Assembly (NCBI GenBank): GCA_963810755.1
Contig: CAWEOP010000004.1
Span: 1-64,000, forward strand
Reading direction: 5' to 3'
DNA from: FEN-1219 sp963810755
GTDB taxonomy: Bacteria > Pseudomonadota > Gammaproteobacteria > Steroidobacterales > Rariloculaceae
Length of the DNA stretch: 64,000 nucleotides
Shown: positions 17,681-27,891 of the stretch, in pieces
Layout: every line of letters starts with the position of its first letter
Position numbering within the stretch: position 1 is the first letter of the stretch
Program-made: the position numbers and the translations under genes
Notes under the pieces: model-generated
Database searches by the model: none
Seen by the model: the letters and a program-made list of their open reading frames with translations, nothing else
What the model was told of the DNA's origin: nothing

Positions 17681-19435
17681 CGCTCCGGCTCCGGAAAGCG
17701 CGCGGTCAGGAGCGCGTAGAGCCGCTCCGGGCTCACGGGCGGGCTGTAGAAGTACCCCTGAACGACGGCGCAGCGCGCCTCCGCGACCGTCGCGAGCTCG
17801 GTCGGCGTCTCGACGCCTTCTGCGATGACGGTGAGCCCGAGCTCGCGCGCCATCGCGACGACGTTCGCGAACAGCTTCCGGCTGCGCTCGTCATGACTCT
17901 GCGGCAGCAAGGACCGATCGATCTTGAGCTTCTTGAACGCGAAGCGCGTCAAGTTACCAAGATTCGCGTAGCCCGTGCCGAAGTCGTCGATCGCAAGAGT
18001 CACGCCGAGCTCACGCAGCGCCGCGAGACTCGCCGATAGCGCCTCGTTCTGCACGATCGCCGCGGACTCGGTGATCTCGAGCACGAGGCTCTGCGGCGGC
18101 AGCTTGTGGCGATCGAGCACGGCGGCCACGCGATCCGCGAACGACGAGCGGTCGCGCAACTGGTAGGGCGACACGTTGATCGCGATGTCGTGCGGCGCGA
18201 TGCCGCGCTCGCGCCAAACCACCATCTGAGCAACCACGGTATCGAGTACCCAGGCGCCGAGCTCTTGTATCAGAGCCGAGCTCTTCTGCGACGGGCACGA
18301 ATTCCTTCGGGCTCACGAAGCCGCGTTCCGCGTGCGGCCAGCGCAGCAGCGCCTCGAGACCCACGATCTGGCCGGACGCGATCTCCACCTGCGGCTGATA
18401 GACCAGCTGAAACGCGCTCTTGGCGACGGCCTGGCGCAGATCCGATTCGAGCTGAAGCTTGCCGCGCAGCGCGCTTGCGAGCTGCTGCCGGTAGAGCTGC
18501 AGCGTCGCGCCGCCGCTCGCGGCCGCCGTCATCGCAGCCGTGTGCGCCTGATCGACGAGCTCGTCGAATTGCGGCAGGTTCCTCGCCGGACACGGTTGCA
18601 CCAAGGCTCGTCGTGACGGTGATTTGGTGACCGAGCGCCGCGACGGGGCGGGAGAAGAGCTCGGCGACGGTCCGCTCGATATGGTTGATTCGATCGAGCG
18701 GATCGTCGTCTGCCGTCAGCACGATGAAATCGCCCGGGCGGTCGGGACACAGGAAATAGTGCTGTGCGAGCCCGCGGCTCAGCACCTCGGCCACTGCCTT
18801 CGCAAACTCCTCGCCGAAGTGGTGGCCGAAGCTTCCAACGATGCTCGGGAATTGATCGACGCGAATCACGAGCACGCACACGGAGCCGCCGTCGCTACGC
18901 GCATCCGCGACGACGCTCGGAAAGACTCCTCTTGAGGTAGCTGCGCGTCGGAAGGCCCGTGGCGGGATCGCGAGCCACAACGTCGGCCGTATCGGTCGCA
19001 CGCAGCGACGCGGCACGCGAGAACGCTTCGGCGACGTTCGCCCGCAGCAGCGCCGGATCGATCGGCTTCGTGAGGAACTTGTAGATGGCGCCGGTCACCA
19101 TCGCCTCGAGTGATGTCTTGGATCTCGGCTGCGCCGCTCAAGATCAGCCGCACCGTGTTCGGGTGCCGGTCTCGCACCATCGCGAGAAACTCCGTGCCCT
19201 TCTTGCCCGGCATCCGCTGGTCGGAGAGCACGACGTCGACGGCGTTGGCCGCGAGCAGCGCCAAACCTTCATCGGCGCTGTTGGCCGTGAGTATCTGATA
19301 CCCGTCGCGGCGCAACATCCGCGCGAGCGACGTCACGACGTGAGCCTCGTCGTCCACGAGCAGCAGCGTGAACGGCTGCGCCGCGGCAGCCGCGACCGGC
19401 GAGCTCGGGAGGCGCGCGGGATCCGGCGTCGTCAT
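17674..19435 (-). pseudogene. REC - degenerate GGDEF - EAL response regulator, four frameshifts
   Basis: Five frames in succession read as one protein of about 585 residues. REC is FTLLLVDDEAHVVTSLARML with VVLSDQRMPGKKG and, after a frame change, GAIYKFLTKP. A diguanylate-cyclase fold has its GGDEF site reduced to RPGDF. EAL has VGLEALLRWPHAERGF, LAIDDFGTGYANLGN and IAEGVETPTEL intact. Frame changes lie near 19112, 18915, 18590 and 18265, each one surplus base. If the real gene is intact, it is a c-di-GMP phosphodiesterase with an inactive, perhaps GTP-sensing, GGDEF domain. Its ATG overlaps the HDOD gene stop (TGATG), so the two are coupled. Four breaks could also mean true decay. Confidence 0.75.
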
Positions 19436-20634
19436 CAGTCCGCCTCTGCGTTGTTCACGATTCTCTCAGCGTCCTCGCGCCATTGATCGACCTTGTCGTC
19501 GCAACCGATCGACGCGAGGTAGTCGACGTCGAGCCGAGCCTCGAGATCGCTTTGGCCGACGGCTTCGAGGGTCAGAGCGCTCGCGGCATGCACAGCCGTG
19601 AGCGGCGAGAATTGCCGATACGAGCATTTGCTCGGATAGTCGTGATAGGCGATCGCTTCGACGATCCTGTCCGACAGCCCCCACAGGCCCATCAGGTACG
19701 CCCCGACGCGGCCGTGGTCGCAACCGAACACCTCGTCCTCGCGCAGTACGAGCTGGCCGGAACCGGACTCCGCGACCTTGCGCACCTCGCGGTACTTCTC
19801 GGGCATGCGCGCCGCGAGCACGAGCGCACCGATGTCGTGAAGCATTCCGGCTTGCAGCGCCTCTCCCAGGAGGATCGAATCGTCGGACTCGCGTTCGACG
19901 ATGGCCTTCGCGAGCATTCCCGTCATCGTGCTGTGTTGCCAGAGCGTTTGATAGAACGCGAGATCGCTCGACTCGAACGAGGCGAATGCCGCCTGCGAGA
20001 CGACCAATGATCGAATCACGTCGATGCCGAGGTAGCTCACCGCCTGCTCGATGCTCGCGACGCGGCGTCCCAACCCGAAGAACGCGGAGTTCACGAGTTG
20101 CAGCACCTTCGCTGTCATCGCGACGTCGCGCGCGATGATCGCGGCAACGCGCTTGAGTGAAGCGTCCTCGCGGTTCATCTCCTCGGTGATCGCCTGATAA
20201 AGGCGGGGCAGGCTCGGCAGCTTGCCGAGCTGGCACACCGTGTCCGCGAGCCCGGCATCGATCAGGAGCTGACGAAGCTCGCACGCGCGCGCGACGGTCG
20301 TACGCAACGTGTCTGCGTCGCACGGCTTCGCGAGGAACTGATGGGCGAGCCCAACCGAGCGCATCGCGGCTTCACGCTCCGCGTGCCCCGAAAGCACGAT
20401 ACGCGCCATCCCGGGTTTCGCCTCGCGCGCCCGAGACAGAATGTCCGCGCCGTCCATACGCGGCATCCGGATGTCTATGACGAGTGCGTCGAACGACTTC
20501 GACTCGATGAGATCCAACGCTTGGCGCGGGTCGTCGAGAAAGGTCATCTCCCACTCGTGCCGCATCACGCGCAGCATCCGGCCGAGGCCCTGGAGCACGT
20601 TGACCTCGTCGTCTACGAACAGGATCTGCTTCAT
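19435..20634 (-). CDS. response regulator with HDOD output domain
   Basis: With the start at MKQILFVDDE (20634) the product has 399 residues. The N-terminal REC domain shows FVDDEVNVLQGLGRML, phospho-acceptor Asp in LVIDIRMPRMDG, and the lysine of FLAKPCDAD. It is followed by an HDOD domain (about 135-340) with LPSLPRLYQAI, AVSYLGIDVIRSLVV and MLHDIGALVLAARMPEKY. HDOD proteins regulate motility, biofilm or c-di-GMP signalling. It is translationally coupled to the REC-GGDEF-EAL gene, so the pair probably serves one phosphorelay; no histidine kinase is in the window. Confidence 0.9.
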   Translation of the reverse strand: MKQILFVDDEVNVLQGLGRMLRVMRHEWEMTFLDDPRQALDLIESKSFDALVIDIRMPRMDGADILSRAREAKPGMARIVLSGHAEREAAMRSVGLAHQFLAKPCDADTLRTTVARACELRQLLIDAGLADTVCQLGKLPSLPRLYQAITEEMNREDASLKRVAAIIARDVAMTAKVLQLVNSAFFGLGRRVASIEQAVSYLGIDVIRSLVVSQAAFASFESSDLAFYQTLWQHSTMTGMLAKAIVERESDDSILLGEALQAGMLHDIGALVLAARMPEKYREVRKVAESGSGQLVLREDEVFGCDHGRVGAYLMGLWGLSDRIVEAIAYHDYPSKCSYRQFSPLTAVHAASALTLEAVGQSDLEARLDVDYLASIGCDDKVDQWREDAERIVNNAEAD

Positions 20635-20916
20635 GCCCGGAGCCGCTCCGAGGCGACGGCGCGCTCGGCGTCGACCACGACGGGCTGGCGCTCGGCCGGC
20701 GCGCGCAACGCCGCCTGCTGAACTCGCTTCATCGATTCGAATGGTCGAAAGGATATCCACCGCATCGCCCCCGGCAGTCCGTAAGACCGGTGTCGGATGC
20801 GGCGGGGGCTTCTTGAACGCAGCGCACGGGTAGTGGGACGCGCGTCACACTATCCGTGCAGATGCTAACGATTTTTCAGAGGCGCGCTCGTCGGCGCGCT
20901 TCGCCGCGAACGCTCT

Positions 20917-23084
20917 TCAGTGCGCGATCGTGTCCGGCCGGATCTGGAAGTGCACGGCCTTGCCGAGCGTGCCCTTGCCGCCCTCGACGTGCCAGATCAG
21001 GTGCGTGCCGTAGTTGGCCCAGAGCCCGCGGCCTTTCCAACCCGCGGCTGGGATCGTCGATGCGGCCGTCCATGCCGCGGTGATAGAAGCCGAGCGGATA
21101 CGGCACGCGGAGCTTCAGCCACTTGCCCGTGCCGGGATCGAGCACGAGGATCGCGTCGGAGTTCGAGCCCGTCGCCATCGGCGTGTTGAGCCCGAAGCCC
21201 GCGACGTCGTGCTGATCCACCCAGTTGTAGTAGTGGAAGTCGGACGGGATGTCCGTGCCCTTGAAGCGCGGGCCGTCGGAGACGTACAGCTTCCAGCCTG
21301 CCGCGCAATGCGTGCCCGGCGAGCGTCGTCGGACCGTTCCGTACCTTGCACTTGCTGACGTCGAAGCTCGCGAGGTGGCTGCTCGCCGCGAGCGCGGTCC
21401 ACACGATGCCGTTGCTGTCGATGTCGATGCCGCGCGGATCGATGCCGGGCTCGGGGACTTTGTAGACCTCGGTGATGCAGGTGTCGGGCGGGTTGTTACC
21501 GCGATCGACGTGCACGATGTATCCGGGGAACTCTTCCGACGCGCCCCACACCGAGCCGTCGACAGGGCTCGGAATGATCGAGTAGAGGTTGTAGCGCACT
21601 TCGGTATCGCGCCGCGCGTCCGTCTCGCCCGGCTTGTTCCACGGCTTCGTGATCTTGCCGTCGCCGTTCGTGTCGACGACCTGCGGGCACCACCCTTGCG
21701 AGGCCTGCTCGTCGCCGGTGCGATCGTATTCGCGCGTGTTGAGCCAGCCGACGATCGGGCCGAGCAGCTCGTTGAAATAGAGCGTCTGGTCCGCGTCATT
21801 GTCGAACTGCAAGTGATGCGTGGCGAAGCAGGTGTCGACCAGCTTGAACTCGCCCGTCGCAGGATCGTAGACGGACGCCTGCCGATTGCTGAAGTTCAGC
21901 GGGTAGTACTTCGCGTACTTGTTGCTCGACCCTTCCCGGCACCATGCCGGCTCATCGTTGCGGATCTTGGAGGTCGTCCACAGCCGGCCCTTGCGATCCA
22001 TCATCGGGTTGTGGGGATCGGCAGGATTCTCGAGTCCCCAGACGTGCTCCATGCCCCAGAAGTTGGATGGCATTGCCGGAGGCGGAAACCGCGAAGTCAC
22101 CTTACGCGGGTCCTCGCGCGTCGGGATCGTGATTTCGTGCGTGCTGTTCGCGACGGGATCGACGACCGTGATCCGACCGTGGCCGGCGGAGACGGCGTAC
22201 ACCGGACCGTAACCGTTCACGGTCGGATCGTTCTTGTCCGTCGAGATCTCGTCGTGCATGAACGATTGCTGATTGCCCCAATCCCACAGCGTGACGACTA
22301 CGTTGCGCTCCACGCCGGCGGGGCGCGGCGGTTGCGGCGGCACCTCGCCATTCGCGATGCGCGTCGTCCAGTCTGCGAACACCTTCGCACCGGCTTGTAC
22401 GCCGAATACCGCGAACGCACCGGCCATCGCGCTGCCGCGCACGCCTAGCTGCGTGCGGTAGATCCACGCGTCCTCGGGCGTCTTGAAGCCGAGGTGGTCC
22501 ATGTGACCGAGCGAGCGCGTCAACGCTCCGCCGAGCTGATGGCAAAAGTTGCACTGGCTCTTGATGTTGTTGATCCACTGCCCTTGGACCTTGAGGTCTG
22601 GCGGGATGCCGTTCCCACTGGCGCCCGTGCCGGGGAATTCGCTCGGCGCTGGCGGTTGTAGCAGCGACAACCAGTAGTTGCCGGGATACACCTTCGCCGC
22701 TTCGGCGGGCGTCGCTGCGAGCTTCGCCGTTAGATCGAGCGCCGTGTCGCCGGGCCGGCCCTCGACTCGATCCGAATCGACGAGCCCATAGCCGCGCACC
22801 CAGACGTTGTAGGTAGCGGTCGGCAACTGCGGCAGCACGTAGCGGCCGTCGTCACCGGTGACGACGATCTTCACGAACGGCGTCTGCAGCTCTTTGGTTT
22901 CCGCGATCACCCAGACACCCGCTTCAGGGCCGCGCGAGCTCTTCACGACGCCGCTGATGTAGCCCTCGGGCAGTGCGGGCGGCGCTGCATTCGCGAGCGA
23001 CGAAAGCAACGTTGCAGCGGCGAACGCGACGAGCCCGACGAGCGCGGCGCGCAGCGACCAAGATCGGCGGCTGGGTGTGTTCAT
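20917..23084 (-). pseudogene. secreted carboxypeptidase-regulatory / cytochrome / streptogramin-lyase-like propeller protein, two frameshifts
   Basis: The start is ATG 23084 with AAGGA upstream, followed by a signal peptide (to about residue 33, ANAAPPALP). Next come a carboxypeptidase-regulatory-like beta domain (GYISGVVKSSRGPEAGVWV), a c-type heme motif QCNFCHQ (C178, C181, H182), and a long region of repeated beta strands resembling virginiamycin B lyase/SMP-30 propellers (MDRKGRLWTTSKIR, GIDIDSNGIVWTALAASSHL). Surplus bases near 21345 and 21048 interrupt it; repair gives the end KAVHFQIRPDTIAH at TGA 20919-20917. The whole is about 720 residues and periplasmic. I infer an oxidation or sensing role; the substrate is unknown. 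It follows the TIM-barrel gene by 58 bases. Confidence 0.75.
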
Positions 23085-23142
23085 GCGAATCCTTCGAAAG
23101 TTCGTATTCATGATTGCGGTGTACAGCGGCGGGCTTGCGCGT

Positions 23143-24055
23143 TCAGACGTCCATGATGTTGAACGCTTCTTCAATGCTTCGCATCGGATCGCGGCCGGGC
23201 GCCGGCCGCCATTCGTGGCTCACGTAGCCGTCGAATGGAAGCTCGGCGATGACCTCGGCGATATAGCGGTAGTTCATCTCCTGCGTATAGTCGATCTCGG
23301 TGCGTGTCGGCACACCCGCGGTATGGAAATGCGCGATCCATTGAATCGAATCGCGAACGTGCTGCGCGATGTCGCCGTCCATGATCTGGAGATGGTAGAG
23401 GTCGCACACGAGCTTCACGTTCTTGGAGTTCACGCGCTCGCACACGTCGACGCCCCAGTCCCAGTGACCGAAGATCTGATCCTCGCGTCCGAAACGCGGA
23501 TCGAGACGCCGATTGTTCATGTTCTCGATCGCGATCGTCACGTTGCGCTCTTCGAGCTGGCCCTTGATTCTGTTCAGGAACGCGACCGCGTTGTCAGCGC
23601 CTTGCGCGTACGGCATCCCGCGTCGCTGGCCGCCGATCGAGATGAACGTGCGGATACGCTCGCGCGCGCACATATCGATGAAGGGACGGATCGCCTTCTC
23701 GAGCTCGTCGTGAACCTCGGCGTGGCTCAACCCGTTCTCGAACGTCACTGGGCCCGCCCCCGCGATGAGCGGCTCGAGGCCGTGCTTGCGCAGCGTGGGC
23801 CAGTCGGCGGGGTCGATGAGATCGAACCCGTACGCGCCGAGCGCGCACCGCTTCGCGGCACATGTCGTCGAACGAAAGCTTGGAGTCGGCGCCGAACGTC
23901 GTGCGCCAGAGCCCCTGTTTGATGCGGCCCTTGCGCGCGATCTTGGCCGGAGCTCCGGCCGCGGGCGCTGGACTACCCTGTTGACCGGCGCTCGGCATCG
24001 CGGCCAAGACTCCCGCTGCGGCGAAGGCGCCGAGAACGTCTCTTCTTTTCATCAT
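23143..24055 (-). pseudogene. secreted xylose-isomerase-like TIM barrel (hydroxypyruvate isomerase-like), one frameshift
   Basis: The start MMKRRDVLGAFAAAGVLAAM is a signal with twin-arginine character (KRRDVLG). After KIARKGRIKQGLWRTTFGAD the frame changes near 23850 (one surplus base) and continues as LGAYGFDLIDPADWPTLRKH. The barrel features are clear: TIAIENMNNRRLDPRFGRED, LVCDLYHLQIMDGDI, IAHFHTAGVPTR and YVSHEWRPA, giving the Glu/Asp/His metal ligands of AP-endonuclease-2-like isomerases. The repaired length is about 300 residues. It lies upstream of the cytochrome/propeller gene in the same orientation, and the two may act on the same compound. Confidence 0.78.
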
Positions 24056-24172
24056 TGGTCCCCCCCGGACTGCGCCGCTCATCTTATTCCGGGGACCTGG
24101 CGGGCCGGGAAGAAGCAGGCCGTGCTCAGCGTTGCGCCTCGAGCACGCAAGAGCGCGTAGTTTCGGCGAAAC

Positions 24173-24574
24173 TCAGGCCGCGAACGGGGTATCGCCGATT
24201 CCGACACCGACCGCGGCAAAGCGCTCGGCGACGAGCTTCGCGTAGCGCAGCAGAGCGGTGCTCGGCTCACCGCCGATTAGCGCTCGCAGTGAGGCGAGCG
24301 CCGACGACGCCGCGTCCCCGGTCAGCGCGGTCAATCCGCGCGCGATGTTCTCTTCATCGGCGGACAGCTCTTGACAGCACGGCGGGTTGATCGCGAGCGG
24401 CCGATCCGCGTCGCGCGCCGCAAGCAGGACGAACGCGGTCAGGGCGCCATACGCATTCGCGCCCCCTGCGCCATCGAACGCGCGAGCGACGCTAATGGGC
24501 ACCGGCCGTCCCCGCATGGTGGCAATCATCCAGTGGCGAATGCCCCAGATCAGCAGCTGACCCCCGTCGCTCAT
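24173..24574 (-). CDS. hypothetical protein, probably iron (Fur) regulated
   Basis: The open frame extends to a TTG at 24631, but ATG 24574 (MSDGGQLLIWGIRHWMIATM) is a more likely start because Fur boxes occupy 24634-24672 just upstream. The 133-residue product is mostly helical. It has a central LAINPPCCQELSADEENIAR with an adjacent cysteine pair, and ends GDTPFAA. I recall similar small proteins in alphaproteobacteria but no name. There is no signal peptide or transmembrane segment. A cytoplasmic role in iron or heme metabolism is inference from the boxes alone. Confidence 0.65.
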   Translation of the reverse strand: MSDGGQLLIWGIRHWMIATMRGRPVPISVARAFDGAGGANAYGALTAFVLLAARDADRPLAINPPCCQELSADEENIARGLTALTGDAASSALASLRALIGGEPSTALLRYAKLVAERFAAVGVGIGDTPFAA

Positions 24575-24633
24575 GCGCGCGAAGACGGCTCGGCTCACCG
24601 CAACGTCCCTGCCGGCGCACCGGAGCGACAAAT

Positions 24634-24672
24634 GATAATGATTCTCATCTTTATTAGATGATAGTCATTCTC
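24634..24672 (-). promoter_or_regulatory. two adjacent Fur boxes
   Basis: Against the 19-base consensus GATAATGATAATCATTATC, positions 24634-24652 (plus) match at 14 bases by eye. The reverse complement of 24654-24672 matches at about 13. The two boxes abut with one base between. They lie 60-98 bases before ATG 24574 of the minus-strand unknown gene, where RNA polymerase would bind. Confidence 0.75.
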
Positions 24673-24792
24673 ATTGAGCCGTCAAGTGGGTCGCGTCGCG
24701 CAATCCGGCTTGGGCCTGGCCGGAGAGTGCTCGACAGGAACGGGGCGGGCGCTGCGCGAGCGGTCCGCGCGTTCCTCCGAATCGCGTCCGGG

Positions 24793-25976
24793 CTAGATCG
24801 CTCGCAGCGCCGTCGCGACCGGCAGCCGCGCCGCGCGTAGGGCCGGGAACAGCCCGCCGACAAAACCGACGGCGCACGCCCAGCCCATTCCGATCGCGAG
24901 CAACGTCGGCGTCACTCGCATCTCGAAGACCAGCGAGCTGACGCCGTTGCCCATCGCAATCGTGTTGCCGCTGAACATGGCCCACGAGATCGCGGCGCCG
25001 AGCAGCGCGCCGAGCAGCGCCAGCACGAGCGCCTCTGCGAGGACCGACGCGACAACGCCGCCCGCGCCGAAACCGATTGCGCGCAGCGTCGCGATCTCGA
25101 CTGTCCGCGCGCTCACGGCCGTGTACATGGTGTTGAGCGCGGCGAACAGAGCGCCGAGTCCCATGATTCCCCCAACGACGTACGAGACCATCGAGAAGAA
25201 CGTCGTAGCCGAAGTCGACTGCCGCGCGTAGTAGTCGCGTCTCTCGTTCTACCGACACGGACAGCGTGGGATTCGTCGTGAGCGAGGTCTTGAATTCGTC
25301 GAACGAGCCCGCCGACTGCGAGCAGCACGGTCACGCTGTTCGATGCCGTGCGTTGATACGCGGACAGCAAAGTCGCGGCGTCCGTCAGCAGCCGCGACTC
25401 GCTCGCGTCGCCGCCGCTCTCGAACACGCCGACGACGGTCCATTCGCTGTCGCGAAGCGACACTCGATCACCGATGTCGACGCCGCTGAACTCGCCATGG
25501 GCGCCCTTGCCCACGATCATTTCGCGCAGGCCCGGTTGGAACGTGCGGCCTTCGATGAGCCGAATCTCGGGCCGCACGGCGGCAGCCGTCGGCTCGATGC
25601 CGCGCACTGTGAGGCCGGCACGCGCGCCGTCTTTCTTGCGCGTCATGTTCACGGAAACGAGCATCTCGGCCGTCGCGGCGGCGTCGCCTTGCGGCGTGCG
25701 CGCGATGCCGGGCGCGTTCTTGATGGTCGAGACGGCGTCCACGAGCAGCGTGCTCGAAGTCTCGTTGTCCGCGCCGCTGCGCAGCACGACCGCGCGATCC
25801 GGTCGCCCCGTGTCGACGAGCGTGTGCGACAGGCTCCGCGTCATACCGAGCACCGAGACGACCACACCGACGACGCCCGCGATGCCGATCACGACCACGC
25901 TCGACGTGCCGAGGCGGCGCGGCACGCTCCGCAGGTTCATCCCGGTGACCGCCGCGATTTGCCGAAATACGCTCAT
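24793..25976 (-). pseudogene. MacB/FtsX-type ABC transporter permease, two frameshifts
   Basis: The N-terminal part shows a first transmembrane helix (VVVIGIAGVVGVVVSVLGM), then a large periplasmic domain (for example RLIEGRTFQPGLREMIVGKG, VSLRDSEWTVVGVFESGG). After surplus bases near 25305 and 25235 the sequence continues as AGSFDEFKTSLTTNPTLS and then YYARQSTSATTFFSMVSYVV. It closes with the FtsX domain (SARTVEIATLRAIGFGAGGV, FPALRAARLPVATALRAI). The repaired length is about 394 residues with four helices. It is the last gene of the export operon, paired with the permease at 26007. Confidence 0.8.
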
Positions 25977-26006
25977 TGCCTCAGCTCCCGTGTGCTCAAG
26001 TTCGAA

Positions 26007-27158
26007 TCAGCGGCCCGCGAGCGCGTCGACGATGTTCAGCGTCTGGACGCGCCGGGCGGGCGGCAGCGCGCTGACGACCGCGACGATCACCGCGATCCCG
26101 GCGCCGAGGGCGCTCACGCTCCACGGCAACGAGAGGCCGCCGGCACCGATCAGGCGATAGATCCGCGGCGACACCTCGGCCGCGATCGCTAGCCCGACGC
26201 CGGCCGAGAGCACGCACAGCAGCAGCGATTCGCCGAACACGAGGCCCATCACGGCGCCGTTGCCGAAGCCGTAGGTCTTGAGCACGGCGAGCTCCGGGAT
26301 GCGCTCGCGCACGGACTGCATCATCGTGTTGCCCGTCAAGATGAGCAGCGTGAACAGCGCCGCCGCGATGATGCCGTTGATGAAGAACGCCATGTCGCCG
26401 ATTTGGTTGATGCGTCCGCGGAGCCAATCGCGCTCGTTCTGCGTCTGCGTCTCGTACGTCGAGTTCGCGAACAGGCCGTCGATGCTCTCCGAAATCTGCG
26501 CGGCGCCGCCCGGATCGCCGATCCGCGCGAAATAGAGCGTGACCGTGCCGTTGCCGAACGTGCGGGCTTCGTCGAAGTAGCCGTAGTTCATCCAGAGCTC
26601 GTTGGTCGGAATCTTGCCGTCCGCGAACTGATAGACCCCGACGATCTCGAACAGCCACTCCGGCGCGCCGTCCTTGCGCATCCAGATGTTCGAGCGCAGC
26701 GGGATCTGGTCGCCCACCTTCCAGCCGCGCGCCTCGGCGAGATCCTTGCCGATCAGCGCTGCGTTGCGCGTCGTGCGCATCGCGTCGTAGCCCGCTTGGG
26801 GAATGTCGATCTCCGGAAACAGGATCTTCATGCGTTCGATGTCGACGGCCCCGGCGCTGATCTGATTCTTCGGCTCCTGGTAGTACCCCGCGAAGAAGTT
26901 GTAGAAGCCGACGCCCTGCACGCCGGGCACGCTCTCGATCCGTGCCAGGTGCGCGAGCGGCAGCGGCTCGCTGATGCTCACGCGGCTTTGGATCCGGAGA
27001 CGCGTGTCGCTCATCTGATTGACGATGCCGTCGATCCCGGCGGCGACGCCGTGCATGATGCCGAACAAGAGGAACGCGACGACTACGGACAACAGCGTGA
27101 GGACTGTGCGCACGGGCTTGCGCCACAAGCCCGCCCACACCAGCGGTAGATACTTCAT
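26007..27158 (-). CDS. MacB/FtsX-type ABC transporter permease
   Basis: This 383-residue permease starts at MKYLPLVWAGLWRKPVRTVL (ATG 27158). It has a first helix at about 18-38, a periplasmic domain, and three C-terminal helices in the FtsX domain (SVRERIPELAVLKTYGFGNG, LPPARRVQTLNIVDALAGR). Its start overlaps the ATPase stop by 4 bases (ATGA). With the second permease it would form a heterodimeric MacB-like exporter, as in DevC-type or lipoprotein-release-like systems. The substrate is unknown. Confidence 0.9.
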   Translation of the reverse strand: MKYLPLVWAGLWRKPVRTVLTLLSVVVAFLLFGIMHGVAAGIDGIVNQMSDTRLRIQSRVSISEPLPLAHLARIESVPGVQGVGFYNFFAGYYQEPKNQISAGAVDIERMKILFPEIDIPQAGYDAMRTTRNAALIGKDLAEARGWKVGDQIPLRSNIWMRKDGAPEWLFEIVGVYQFADGKIPTNELWMNYGYFDEARTFGNGTVTLYFARIGDPGGAAQISESIDGLFANSTYETQTQNERDWLRGRINQIGDMAFFINGIIAAALFTLLILTGNTMMQSVRERIPELAVLKTYGFGNGAVMGLVFGESLLLCVLSAGVGLAIAAEVSPRIYRLIGAGGLSLPWSVSALGAGIAVIVAVVSALPPARRVQTLNIVDALAGR

Positions 27159-27853
27159 GCCGCGGCTCCGAGCGACGAACCCTCCACGAGCGTGCCCTTG
27201 TCGACGTAGAGCCGGCGCGACGCGTGATCGGCCGCGCGTGGATCGTGCGTGACCATCACGATGGTCTTCCCCTGCTTGCGGTTCAGCAGCTGGAGCAGCT
27301 CGAGGATCGATTCGGACGTCTCGCGGTCGAGGTCCCCCGTGGGCTCGTCGCACACGAGCAGCGTGGGGTCCGCCACGAGCGCGCGGGCGATCGCGACGCG
27401 CTGCTGCTGACCGCCCGAAAGTTCCGCCGGCTTGTGCTTCGCGCGATCCGCGAGCCCGACCAAGTCGAGCGCCGCCTGCACGTTGCGCTTGCGCTCGCGG
27501 CTCGAGAGCTTGGTGAGCAACAGCGGCACCTCGACGTTGCGCTCGGCCGTGAGCACCGGCAGCAGGTTGTAGAACTGGAAGATGAAGCCGACGTGCCGCG
27601 CGCGCCACTTCGCGAGCTGGCCCGACGACAACCGGTCGATGCGCTGGCCGGCGACCTCGATTTCGCCACGGTCGGGCCGATCGAGCCCCCCGATCAGATT
27701 GAGGAGCGTCGTCTTGCCGGAGCCCGATGGACCCATGAGGGCCAGGAACTCACCCGCGGCGACGTCGAGGTCGAGCGCATGGAGCACTTCTACTCGCTGC
27801 TTGCCGCGCACATATCCCTTCACAACCTTCCGGATCGAAACCAACGCGCTCAT
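27155..27853 (-). CDS. ABC transporter ATP-binding protein (MacB/LolD-like)
   Basis: This 232-residue ATPase has Walker A GPSGSGKTT, Q-loop FIFQFYNLLPVLTAERNVEV, signature LSGGQQQRVAIARAL, Walker B LLVCDEPTGDLD and switch histidine VMVTHDPRAADHA. FxFQFYNLLP..T..NV is typical of the MacB/LolD/FtsE subgroup. It is encoded between the adaptor (38 bases upstream) and the permease (4-base overlap), so it energises this exporter. Confidence 0.95.
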   Translation of the reverse strand: MSALVSIRKVVKGYVRGKQRVEVLHALDLDVAAGEFLALMGPSGSGKTTLLNLIGGLDRPDRGEIEVAGQRIDRLSSGQLAKWRARHVGFIFQFYNLLPVLTAERNVEVPLLLTKLSSRERKRNVQAALDLVGLADRAKHKPAELSGGQQQRVAIARALVADPTLLVCDEPTGDLDRETSESILELLQLLNRKQGKTIVMVTHDPRAADHASRRLYVDKGTLVEGSSLGAAA

Positions 27854-27891
27854 TGCTAGCTCCTCAAGTTTTCGGCCGCGCTCGCGCGGCA

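Noticed and set aside
17674..25976. Programmed +1 ribosomal frameshifting as an explanation for the repeated single-base breaks.
   Set aside because: The twelve sites share no slippery codon, no in-frame stop at the shift point and no common flanking motif. Some genes need two or four shifts, which would give negligible product.
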